Source of the DNA: Nissolia schottii
Lineage: Eukaryota; Streptophyta; Magnoliopsida; Fabales; Fabaceae
Assembly: GCA_003254905.1 (NCBI GenBank)
Contig: QANU01062782.1
Coordinates: 62,001 to 126,000 of the forward strand
Length of the DNA: 64,000 nt
Direction: 5' to 3'
In this document: positions 1 through 10,839 of the stretch, piece after piece
Numbering within the stretch: position 1 is the stretch's first letter
Layout of the letters: each line of letters opens with the position of its first letter
Made by a program: the position numbers and the translations under genes
The notes under the pieces: model-generated
Told to the model about the DNA's origin: nothing
What the model saw: only the letters and a program-made list of their open reading frames with translations
Database searches by the model: none

Positions 1-3
1 TAT

Positions 4-800
4 TTGATGTGAACTATTAACGATTTTCTTACTTATGGAATGTTGTCTGGATGGATGACACAAGGAACTTTAGCATGTCCAATTTGTATGGAAGACACTA
101 AGGTATTCCGGCTAACGAACGGAGGAAAACAATTGTGGTTTGATTGTCACATGATATTCTTGGAACCCAGGCACATGTTTAGGAACAATAAGTATGGATT
201 TCAGAAGAACAAAATTGAAAATGAAGAGCCTTCACAAAGATTAACTAGCCCTTAGATTCTGAAAAAGGTTAGACATCTTTCGAAGATTACTGAAGTTGGC
301 AAAGTTATTAGGTTTCAAGGTTACGGGGAAGAACATAATTGGACTAAGAAGAGTATATTCTGGGATTTGTTGTATTGGAAAGATAACTTGGTTCATCATT
401 GTCTAGATGTTATGCATATTGAAAAAAATGTTTTTAATAATATAATGCATATTGTCATGGACATTGATCATACCAAGAACAACGAGAAGGCAATACTAGA
501 TTTGGAACAATTTTGAAGACGTCCCGAGTTGAACCTACAACAATATGCGAAGCATTCTTAACCAAGGAAACTTCTTACTTTTGTTTGTACTACTTTGATG
601 CTAATGTCAATTGCAATAGAACTATAGTGGGATGAAACGACGATGGCATAATCAGTCGACATTTTCAATATTCAATCAATTTAGATGAGTGGCTGGAATA
701 GCAAAGAATTATTGATTGAATGTACAAGAAAGGGTGGCAGCTCACTTGGTTGTTCTGCTCAATTGTGAAGATGTGTTTCCATATTACCAGTAAGTTCAAT
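4..800 (+). pseudogene. CACTA TNP2 transposase fragment
   Basis: The frame starting near base 13 reads INDFLTYGMLSGW, then LACPICMEDT, RLTNGGKQ, and further on FWDLLYWKDN and HHCLDVMHIEKNVFNN. These are hallmark blocks of the En/Spm TNP2 transposase family (Transposase_21): a Cys pair with the conserved GGK block, then the DVMHIEKNV block. Stops interrupt it at 10-12, 253-255 and 514-516. A later block around 715-790 (RVAAHLVVLLNCEDVFPYY) resembles the region just before DUF4216 in intact elements; the segment between is shortened. It encodes no working enzyme. Confidence 0.85.
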
Positions 801-1019
801 CGAACCTTGTAATATTCTTTAATTTTCTAATACACAATTTCTAAAAATGTTGATTATGTTGATGCATATTTACAGGATGTTTCAACAAGAATTTGGTGAT
901 CAATGCTTTGATCAAATGTTTCCTTTGTGATTTGCAAATTATATATGTGTTTAATTTTATACTATATATTTCAATTGAACGATTTACTTTATCGTAATCG
1001 AATACGTATAACTTAGTTT

Positions 1020-1570
1020 TAAAATCTATCTAGGTGAAAAATCATTGTAACAACGACAATAACTTGATGAGTTTGACATGGGAACCTATGAACAAAGCAA
1101 TTAGGAGATCTATTTATTTTGTTAACGGATACAAGTTCCACACATCTAAATGGGCAAGTGGATAAAGGACAAACAATAGTGAGGTTTGGATTAAAGATGA
1201 ATATTCTAATATTGTTGAAAAAACCAATGATTGGTATGGAGTGCTTAAACAAATTCTTGAATTAGAATATGCACACGATGGTACATCTCATCATGTTGTA
1301 CTTTTTTGTTGTGATTGGTATGATCCTTCTCCTCCAAATGGAACTTAGACTCATCCCAACTACAAGATCACTGAGATAAATCCCACAAGGCAGTATAGGG
1401 GGTATGATCCATTCATTGTTGCTGAAAGAGCAAAACAAGTTTATTACGCAAATTATCCAGGAGCTAGCCAATCAAGTTGGAAAGTTGTGATAAAAAGTAA
1501 ACCAAGTGGTCAAATTGAGTTTGATAATACAAAAGCTTTAGACAATGCATTTGATCAAGCATATCAACTG
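1020..1570 (+). pseudogene. DUF4216 domain relic of the CACTA transposase
   Basis: Conceptual translation gives a run with YFVNGYKFHT, DWYGVLKQILELEY, VVLFCCDWYDP, a stop, then YKITEINPTRQYRGYDPF and AKQVYYANYPG. This is the DUF4216 domain that ends plant TNP2-type CACTA transposases. Stops at about 1165 and 1348 break the frame. It is the same copy as the TNP2 relic upstream and in the same orientation. What follows (1570-1790) is an acidic Asp/Glu-rich tail, also common at the C-terminus of these proteins. Confidence 0.85.
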
Positions 1571-1789
1571 TCTGATCCAATATCTGCAATGATAAGTGTT
1601 GAGTCTACATTTCCTAACACATTAGTAGCAGTACATTTGATGATGAACCTAAAATAGTTGAACTTCTTAACCTCCAACAACATGTAACCAATGAAGAAGT
1701 TGATGTAGACAATGATAGTAAAGAAGAAGAAGAGTTCAATGATCAAATTAATTCTGAAAATGATGATGATAGTTTTTACCTTTTAGAAT

Positions 1790-2689
1790 AGTATATGCAA
1801 TTATTTGAGAATTTGTAATATAATTTCATTTGAATATTATTATTAATTTTCTTATTCAATTTTATTGCACAATTTTATTTTTAATTTAAATTATTTATAA
1901 GGATAATTTATTATTTATGTATTAAAATAAATAGATAAATATTTGGTTATATATTCTATTTAATTTTTATTATATTTAATTAAAATATTAATTGAATTAA
2001 ATATACTTTTATTTAATTAATTTTTTTCTCTTATATGAAATGTCATAATTTTGTATTAGATAAATATTAAATTATTAATTATATTTAGTTAAAATATTAT
2101 TGAATTAAATATTTATTTAATTAAATAATTATATAATTAAATACTTATTTAATAAATAATTATAATATTAAATATTTATTTAATAAATAATGTGTTGAAT
2201 TAAATCATAATTTAATTAATTTTTTTAATTATTTATTTTTACCGTAAAAAATAACTTACAATAATATACTAACGATAATAGTTTCAAAATATTAATAAAA
2301 TATTTATAATTATCGTTGATTATATCCGACAATAAATGTAATAAAATATTGATATACTACCGTCAATTTTAGTTGATGGTAAATCGTACAAATTTATGAA
2401 TAAAATATCATTCATAAGTTAATTATGATAGTAAACAGAATAACATTAATATTATTATCGTCGATTTTAGTCGTCGGTAACCAGTTCAGTACGAACCATC
2501 CCTGGACCGTCATTTGCATTGGGTTACGCCGACGGTAATCACCATCGGATTGTGATATCCAACGGCAATAAGTTACCATCGAGATTTATATCGTTTGTCG
2601 CATTTCCGACGATAAAGCTAATGGAAAGCCAAAATTTTGACGATAATAAAAAAAAAATTAATGGTGACTAACGTTTTTTTTTTGTAGTG
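1790..2689 (+). repeat. CACTA subterminal region and terminus
   Basis: After about 450 bases of almost pure A/T, the last 350 bases carry short repeats such as CGTCGGTAACC, CCGACGGTAATC and ACCATCG in both orientations. Arrays of this kind are binding sites for the element's second protein in the characterised En/Spm system. The terminus ends with TTTGTAGTG. The order shows that this is the right end of the element. Confidence 0.7.
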
Positions 2690-5390
2690 GATGTTGATAT
2701 TGCCATGACTTATATTTCACTTATGGACTAGTTTCACTTATGGACTAGTCAAGGTACTAGCTAGTATTAAATGCAAATTTTGGGTATATGCTTTTTATAT
2801 CCAATATTGCAACCCGATATTTGGTGTTGTCTACTTTCACTCTATTGAGGAAGTATTGAAGTGTTATTGTTGTATTTGATATTTGAATTACTATTATCTT
2901 TATATTCTTCGGTATAGATTTCATTTTTTAGTAAAACATATTTAGTTATTGGATAAATTAAGACTCAAACCGTAAACTATAAGTTAAACCACATTATTTT
3001 TTCGTGCCATTTATTCTTCTTCAGTGAAAATTCATCTAAGTATTCAATAATATTAAAAAAAATCACACCAATTTTTCAAAATTTCCACATTGAGACCCAA
3101 CGGCTAGCATTGTTTCAACACTTAACCAAGGAGATCCAAATCATTGCCTCTAATACTACTTGATGAGGAGCGGAGTCTAAAATTGGAGAGTTTACACCGA
3201 TGAACTAAGTGAGAAATCACACAATCAAATTAGCCGTTACATCTTAATTCAAAACTTTAAGACAATAAATTTATTTGTCCTCCACACCAACTCTTCGAGA
3301 TCCCACACATGAAACCAACGATTTTCACTGTTCCAATACTCAACCAGACCAATCCCGCCCAAAATTGAGAAGATCAACATCGATGAACTAAAATCGCACA
3401 AGTGGAAAAGATGTCACATTTTGACCCAAAATCGTAAATATCAATATTATATAATATAAATAATTATTTTATATGTCATTTTTAGTAATTTATCATATAA
3501 AAGTAATTTTTTTTCATACAATCCAAACTAAACAAATTATCTTAAAACTATTTTTCTGTTGGAGTATCCAAACATAAATTGATTCTTATATAATCGATTA
3601 TATTAAAAAATAAATATATACTAAAATAAACAATTATTAAAATAAATTTAATTTTTTAATTTTTCCAAACACGCAATAAGTATAATGATCATTCTTATCT
3701 AATAATCTAATTCTATCTCTCTATTTTTCTCACCATCTCTCTAATTTTTCTCGTTTTCCTAGTCTAATAATCTAATTCTATCTAATAATATCGCTCGGAT
3801 ATTTTACATCAGTCTCTCTCTATTTCTGAAAGCAACAATATTCATAACCATAAAAATTCGTTCCCTAAAACCTGTGCGGGAGCACATGTACAAGACTACG
3901 AGGAAAGCGACGAATAATGAAATCAAGTACTGAAATTAAATGCCATTCTTACAATTTGTCACAACTCACTTCATCAAGTTTGACTCTTAGACTCTTCATA
4001 AGAAAAACGAAACGAGGGATTTGCATATAAGGACATTGAATGGGAGCAAAAAGTTCTATCAAAAAGTTCTATGGAATACTAATAATATAAAAATGAAAAT
4101 TAGTTATATAATAATTATATATAGTCCCCGCTATTGACTGGCTTTTGTTATTGACTTAGTTCAACAGAACACATTGTTGTTGCCGTGGCCACCTGCTAGC
4201 TTCCAGAACTTGCTAGAAAGACTTGATTACTTGATTCACAAGCTTAACCTGTTTTTTCTTATGTTATATATTTGGCCTCCGGATGCTATCATGCAGTTTT
4301 TTTAGAACAACTCGAAGATTTCTTTTCTTGTTTTCCTCCTCAATGATGGCTTACACCCACACAATAAGGGCAAGCATTCATTTTTTTTCTCCTTCTTTTT
4401 CCCTATTTATAAATTCAACATTTTAAACTTTTGAAAGAGTTAGTTGTTAATATAATACTTTTTCTTAATTAAATTAATTATAAAGAGAAAAATAGATTAA
4501 TTTTGATATGGAGTCTGTGTAAAGAGTTTCACACTGTAAAAATTAGGTGAATTAATGTCCTTAAAGTACTAACGTAAGTCGGTTAGGTTTTGATGTGATT
4601 TACATGCTCCCTCTTAATTTATAAATACTCTTAGGGTACTTAATGTTGTCAAAGTCTTTGTCAATTATCTTTTCTTCTCTCTTACTCGGATTGTTATCAT
4701 TTCATAACAAAAAAAATTCATTTTTGAAGTTAAGTTTTTTTTATTGATGCTGACTTAAGAAAATTAAATTAAAAGCAATTAATAAGGCTTTCGAGTAAAC
4801 GATTAGAACGACGTTATTGCACTATAAAATACTACTCCATATATATCTACATTATATATATATCATTTTCAATCCCGAAATTTTGCTTAGTGGACTATTA
4901 TTTTTTAGTTATCGGGTTCATGACGGAATCTTTTAGTCAAAACTTGTAAGATAACTTTATGGCTAAGATGTATACTTATAAATGTATAAAAAAAAATTAT
5001 ATTTATAATTTTATGTCACTTTGAAAATGACTTTATCTTATAATTTCACACCACCCTCCATATAAAATTACATGAGCAATTTTTAAAATAAAAAATACTT
5101 GTTTGCATATTTTATATATATATGTGTGTGTGTGTGTGGGGGGGACGAAAATAACAAATCACTGTTAGTCTACTATGGTGGCTCTGATCTGATTATTGCT
5201 TCAGCTAACCAGGAGTTAGAGCAACCAGTACATACCTAACTACCACTTCATATGGAGCGAGAATGAAAAAAACCTCATGGGTTCACCGCAAAGCAGAAAA
5301 TGCGACAGAAAACAGACAAAATAGCATTTGCTCTAGTTCAAAAAGTCACATGCTATCTATACATATTTCGTAGCTTTGTCCAAAGATATT
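2690..5390. other. AT-rich intergenic DNA, no gene seen
   Basis: No open frame with family resemblance and no RNA gene were found. The stretch contains a short (TG)n run ending in six G at about 5125-5145 and scattered A/T homopolymers. The part from 3100 to 3430 has moderate complexity but no recognisable coding content. Confidence 0.5.
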
Positions 5391-5409
5391 AAACTAAGTA
5401 CATACTTGG

Positions 5410-5935
5410 GATCTAAGTAAACTCGATTCATAAATTTATAACAGTTTAAATACGTAAAAAAATATGTTATAAGTAATATAATTAAGAACTAAATATGATT
5501 AAATATTGTATTTATAATTGAAATTAAATAATATTAACTTTAAATTAAATTAATAAAAAAATATTATAAAATACACCTTAAGGCATGATAATTAGTTATT
5601 ATATCATATTTTATTATATATGTATATTATTTTATAATTTGATAAAACATAACTCAATTATGATAAATATATGAAATTAACTTAATAAACTCAATAAATA
5701 TTATCTAATCTAAACAAAGTTAGATAAGTATATAACAAAATTACAAAATTTGTACATTTTGAGATAAACTCAAACTCGTATGTAAATTTTAACTCATAAG
5801 CTCGCTACTAAAATGAAAAGTTTACTTAAACTCGTACGAATTTATAAAAAAAATATTGTATATAAGTGTTAATTTATTTTATACAATAGAATTGTATTAT
5901 GAGTTTACGAATTTTCCCAAAAGTTTAACAAGCAT
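5410..5935 (+). repeat. Dispersed repeat with AAACTCG/GAGTTTAC ends, copy 1
   Basis: The segment starts and ends with AAACTCG- and GAGTTTAC-rich sequence around a very AT-rich core. Its part 5430-5620 matches the reverse complement of 7751-7930 closely over about 180 bases, including the block ACGTAAAAAAATATGTTATA, so these are two copies in opposite orientation. A related GAGTTTAC-rich end is at 50527-50700. The size and AT-rich core suggest a non-autonomous DNA transposon; I could not define terminal repeats or a target-site duplication. Confidence 0.55.
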
Positions 5936-6101
5936 GACTTTGCCAATTACTATTTACTACCCATTTGAGTCACTGTCATATATAATATAAAATGCCGTTT
6001 CTAGGAAAATAAAGATATTGAAAATTCGGAAGCAATAATTTTGCACTTGGTCAATAATGGTTTCTCTAAGAGGAAAAAAGTCACTCCTACTAATACTATT
6101 A

Positions 6102-6154
<53 letters not shown>

Positions 6155-7384
6155 TTGGTAAGGTTAATACTATTATCATGGTTTGTTATGACTTATGGGT
6201 GATTTTTCTCTCTTTAAACAAGGCAAATTAACTGCCACCAGTTTTTTTTTTCTTGATGCTTTTATTTATAATGACTTAAACTCAAAAGAGAGCAAACAAA
6301 TAAAAAAGAACACCCACCGTGAGCAGTGACATATCCAGAAAATTTATGTAATGGGATAAAAATAATATCTAAATATATAAAGAGTTTTACATAATTATAT
6401 TTACACATAGTAATTTTTACTGAAAAATATTAAAGTTTAATTAACCCAAGACATTCTTTAAGATAAATAGATGAACAAAAGATTAAAAAGTAAATTGATT
6501 TTTTGCAATTGCTTTTTATAATTTATCTCATTATGGAGGTGAACTTAGTAAAATAGTGGGAGCAAAATTACATATGCAACTATATGTACATATAAAATCT
6601 CAAATTTTGGTGGGAACATACGCCCCTACTTTGTTGTATATAGATCCACTCATCGAGACCCAATATTGTCAAGCTCATATTGATCAAATTTTATTAAAAT
6701 CTCTCTTAAAAAAAATTTAGTGTGACAATTAAAAAAGGAAAGCACTGAACCGACGTGTAATGACGTATTCTCTCTCTTTCCAAAGGGATTTGTTCCAACT
6801 TAATTAGAATACATGTTTAAATTATAAAAACTTCACAACAAAACAAATAAAAAATTATTAAGACTTCAAAAAAATAACCTCTGGTTAATTTGTTGCTATG
6901 TCTTCCTCGTGTTTATGTTGGATCAGATTCAGATCTTGTTGGTGCTGGCTTCGGTTTTGAGTTTGGACAATGTACTGCTATTGCTTCCTTTTCTTGCTCT
7001 CCCAGTCCTGCTGGATTGGCTGGGCTTGGCTTGAGCCTTGATATTTATAAAATAAATAAAAGAACTAAAAAAGCAAGAACATGACAGGAAATTAATAGAA
7101 GAAGAGAGAAGACAAAAAGGTGATAGAAACAATAGAAAGAAGATGTGATCCGTAATTGTATTTCGATAAACTAGTTTCTTTTTATTTAGTTTTCAATTAT
7201 ATATTTACATTTTTAATCACGCAACATTTATTATGATCAGTATATGTCATTTTATACACATTATCAATTATAAATTAAATAGGCATTACCATGTGCTATT
7301 TTTTGGTTTGACTACCATTTCACTATAAGATCGGTTCGTGTGAAGAAAAATTCTCAAAGCGCTAGGTTTTTTTTTTTTTTTTTT
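5936..7384. other. AT-rich intergenic DNA with a (TC)n microsatellite
   Basis: A pure (TC)n tract of about 23 units lies at 6105-6150. No gene-like frame with family resemblance was seen in the rest. The end runs into a T homopolymer and the N gap, which suggests that the gap follows a hard-to-sequence tract. Confidence 0.6.
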
Positions 7385-7750
7385 NNNNNNNNNNNNNNNN
7401 NNNNNNNNNNNNNNNNNNNNNNNNNNNNNNNNNNNNNNNNNNNNNNNNNNNNNNNNNNNNNNNNNNNNNNNNNNNNNNNNNNNNNNNNNNNNNNNNNNNN
7501 NNNNNNNNNNNNNNNNNNNNNNNNNNNNNNNNNNNNNNNNNNNNNNNNNNNNNNNNNNNNNNNNNNNNNNNNNNNNNNNNNNNNNNNNNNNNNNNNNNNN
7601 NNNNNNNNNNNNNNNNNNNNNNNNNNNNNNNNNNNNNNNNNNNNNNNNNNNNNNNNNNNNNNNNNNNNNNNNNNNNNNNNNNNNNNNNNNNNNNNNNNNN
7701 NNNNNNNNNNNNNNNNNNNNNNNNNNNNNNNNNNNNNNNNNNNNNNNNNN
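7385..7750. other. Assembly gap of 366 N
   Basis: A run of N flanked by poly-T on the left and, on the right, directly by the inverted copy of the 5410 repeat. The left part of that repeat copy is presumably hidden in the gap. Confidence 0.99.
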
Positions 7751-8000
7751 ATATAACTACTAAGTGTCATGCATTAAGGTCTATTTTATGATATTTCTTT
7801 CATTAATTTAATTTAAAATTAACATTATTCAATTTTAATTATAAATACAATATTTAATAAATTTTAGTTCCTAGTTATATTGCTTATAACATAATTTTTT
7901 ACGTATGTAAACTCATACGAGTTTACGATTCGAGTTTGCTGAGACTCTGCGAGTTTGCTGAGAGTCTGCGAGTTTACTTAAACTCTCGAGTTTGACAACC
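7751..8000 (-). repeat. Dispersed repeat with GAGTTTAC ends, copy 2, truncated by gap
   Basis: Read on the minus strand, this matches 5430-5620 (see copy 1). The plus strand ends with repeated GCGAGTTTGCTGAGA-like words at 7918-7985. The other end is lost in the N gap. Confidence 0.55.
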
Positions 8001-8930
8001 TTGGATATGTGACTTCTTTTTCTTATATCCTCTTGGGACTTTGCTACTCTGTGACTCAAGTCAGATGAGAACTTATTCACTCTTATTTCCTTTCCACTTC
8101 TTCCCCTCTTCTTTCCTTTTTTTTTTTCTCCAATTGTTGAACTTGTTTGTGATTCTGATGAGTGATGAATGATGGTGATGCTAAGTTGAGTTCATTCTAT
8201 TATTGAACCAATTTTGTGGGTTATGAGTTTTGATTTTGTGAGTTCATTCCATTCTCATAGTTATGATATTGTGATTTGTAAGTGGTTCATTCTATTTTTA
8301 TTAAACTAATTTTGATGATGTTTGTGAGTCTGATGATTGAGATTTATTTTCTGTAAAGTTGGGAGTTTTGATTTTGATGGTTGGGATTTTTCTTTGAAGC
8401 TTGGAGTTCATTCCAATTCAATGATTGGGAGTTTTGATTCTGATGATGTTTGTGATTTTGATGATTGAGATTTTTTTTCTTGTTCTTGCTAATTTTACTA
8501 AATTGATTCTTGAATTGGTGATGATTGAACATTTAAATTGATAATGATTGAACTAAATCTTGATTTTATCAATATGATGATGATTGTTTAGCTTTGTAGG
8601 TTATATTTTATTAATTCGTTGTGTGTTGCTATTTTTTAGTATCTTGTTCTTGGTAATATCTAGTTTTTCATTCTATGTTGGTTTTATTAGGTAGAATGGG
8701 GGGGGGGGGGATGTCAAGTAGAACATTCAATGGAGATGGAACATTTTTCTCAATATGAAAATCGGAGTGGAACTAATTAAAAAAAAAAAAAGAATACTCT
8801 TGGAAGTGTCGATGGTGTTGTGGATTTGACATTGCAATATTATTTTGTTTAGTTATTTTGCAATATATGGATGCATCATATATATGTTTAGGTAGGAATG
8901 TAGGATCTTAAGACTTGTGTTGCGATCCTC
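8001..8930. other. T/G-rich degenerate direct repeats, no gene seen
   Basis: From 8130 to 8560 short phrases recur loosely: TTTTGATGATG, GAGTTCATTC, TGATGATTGAG. They make a degenerate direct-repeat field with no coding sense. A run of 13 G sits at 8698-8710, which is rare in this AT-rich DNA. No known family could be assigned. Confidence 0.4.
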
Positions 8931-8955
8931 CATTTTACAATTTTGTTTTTCCATC

Positions 8956-9414
8956 TCAATTTATACATAAGATCTCGATTTTCACAACCTTGTACGTGAG
9001 TGCCTCATTCATATCCTCAATGGGAGAGACAGTAACAATTGTAGCAAATTTCCCCATGTCACGTAACCCAGAGATGCAACTCCACTCATTAATGAGAGTG
9101 TTAGACAGAGACTCATGATTAATTAGCATTAATGTTTCACCAATAATATTCCTTAGCCATTGGACGTTCTCATTGCTAACTGCTCCTGCAACTGTTCTGA
9201 CAATCTTGTTTTGATTGCCATTTGTCCGTGTTTTTGCCTGTAAACAATCTATCTTCCTATCAAGATTTACACCAAAAATCCTTTCATTGCCACCTTGATT
9301 TAGGTTTTGCTTCGCCCTCCACTCCTTCCAGTTCCTCCTCACATCCATATTCTGATTCACACCGTTGTATCTTCTCTTTTCCTTGGAGAATCCCACAGAT
9401 AAAAGCCACCCCAT
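8956..9414 (-). pseudogene. Possible LINE ORF1-like fragment
   Basis: An open minus-strand frame of 152 codons has a basic, Asn/Gln-rich first half (about residues 25-75), then a stretch starting NVQWLRNIIGE and ending ISGLRDMGKFATIVTVSP followed by EDMNEAL. This layout, WLxxxxVG then a short alpha/beta unit with GLRDMG, then an EDM...AL helix, resembles the RRM-like nucleic-acid-binding part of plant LINE ORF1 and related retroelement proteins. The resemblance is weak and no reverse transcriptase frame follows downstream on the minus strand. If correct it is a truncated copy; it could also be a chance frame. Confidence 0.35.
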
Positions 9415-9429
9415 GCTTATCCTAGATCG

Positions 9430-9830
9430 CTTTTTCCGCTTTCTCCTTGCTCCGATACGTACCTAACGAACCCAAAGCATGAGTTTGTCCTTAGGCTTCG
9501 TCTTACACATGGTCTATATAATAGAAACTTTCAATTGTCATGAAATTCAAACAGTTGATTCAAAAGTTTTTATTAAATTGGTCAAGTCTATAGAATTCCA
9601 TACAATTAAAACACAGTTTAATATACTTCATTGTTATACTTATTTTGGGCCTTGTGCCCCGTTGAATATAAAAATAAAAAATTGTTATCCTTATTTTAAG
9701 GTATATGTTTTTAAAAATATTATTAAATATCAACTCTTAAAAGAATTTTATTGTTATGCATCTATAATATAAAGTTTTTTTTATATTATCATTTAATCAA
9801 ATCTTATTATATACTCTTTCCTTTACAACT
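9430..9830. other. Intergenic DNA, nothing recognised
   Basis: An open frame of about 97 codons at 9479-9772 has AT-driven composition (many Ile, Lys, Phe, Tyr) and no family resemblance, so I do not call it a gene. Confidence 0.5.
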
Positions 9831-9834
9831 TAAA

Positions 9835-10835
9835 AAGTCACCAACTAGGTTATGTGTACAACCCTAGTCTATCCACCGTACTGCCAACCATCTAATTAAT
9901 GAACCGACCCCACTATTCAACCAACCGCGTGCTTCACCACGACACACTCTCCTACAATAACGCATATGTACATGCCCCATTAAAAACAAAACTGTTCACG
10001 TCTCTCCTCTCTATTACACAAACGAAAAAACACAAGGTTTCACATTCACTCCTCACTTCTTTTGCAAGTAATCATACTTGCCATGTTTGTGCATTATGTC
10101 ATAGAAGTTTTCCATCATCCATCTTCCCTTTTGGTATTTTGTATATGTTTGTGTGACTGTGTGGGAAATGTTTGTACTCTACTAATTAATATGTTATGTT
10201 CAGTTAGTAGTTAGTGTTATTTGGTTCATATGTTTATGCATGTATGTTGTATATGTTTGTGCAAAAATATGGGAAATGTTTTTGCACCACTCATTTTCAT
10301 GTTTTTGGTCTATTAGTATTTAGTGTTAATTAGTTAAAATGTTTGTACACCTATGCTATATATATTTTTGCAGTGGTGTGGCAAATGTCTGTGCACCACT
10401 AATTAATCTATCATGTTCTTTTAGTATTCAATGTTAATTATCTATATGTTTGTGCAAAAATATGGGAAATATTTGTGCACTACTCATTTTCATTTTTTCG
10501 GTCCTTTAGTATTTAGTGCAATGGTGTGGCAAATGTTTCATGTTTGTGCACTTAAGCTATATATGTTTGTTAAATGGTGTGACAAATGTTAAACCACTGA
10601 TAATTAATATGTCCTGTTCGTTTAGTATTTAGTGTTAATTGGTCCATATGGTTTGTGCATGTATGTTATATATGTTTGTGCAAAAAGATGGAGAATGTTT
10701 GTCCACTATTCATTTTCATGTTTTTGGTCATTTAATATTTAGTGTCAATTGTTTCATTTGTTGCTGCACATACGTTATATATGTTTGTGCACTAATGTGA
10801 GAAATTTTTTGCACTACTTTTTCGTTTACCTGTAG
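9835..10835 (+). repeat. Repeat element with internal ~110-bp minisatellite (TGTTTGTGCA type)
   Basis: About six degenerate units of 105-115 bp run from 10130 to 10830. Each carries TATATGTTTGTGCA, a TGTGGGAAATGTTTGTGCACCACT-type block and a TATTTAGTGTTAATT block; the last word recurs near 10214, 10319, 10432, 10629 and 10739. The left flank (9850-10030) holds CACCGTACTGCC and related words also found, in reverse, beside the TGCACAAACATT arrays at 26.0, 44.5, 59.6 and 60.5 kb. So this is the same dispersed family in the opposite orientation. No coding sequence was seen. Confidence 0.6.
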
Positions 10836-10839
10836 AGTG

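Larger units (their letters stand above)
1..2689 (+). mobile_element. 3' portion of a degenerate CACTA (En/Spm) DNA transposon
   Basis: The segment holds, in order, relics of a TNP2-type transposase, a DUF4216 domain, an AT-rich stretch, a subterminal region with repeated TACCGTCGG-like words in both orientations, and a terminus ending GTAGTG at 2684-2689. On the opposite strand this reads CACTACAAAAAA, the standard CACTA terminal inverted repeat. TNP2 followed by DUF4216 is the usual order in plant CACTA elements. The 5' end lies outside the window, so the target-site duplication cannot be tested; the first bases after the terminus are GAT. Many stop codons show that the copy is dead. The miniature elements at 42974 and 58969 carry the same subterminal word. 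Confidence 0.85.

Noticed and set aside
8344..8532. Minus-strand Asn/Gln/His/Lys-rich frame
   Set aside because: Translation of a degenerate TGATGATT repeat field, not a prion-like or regulatory protein.
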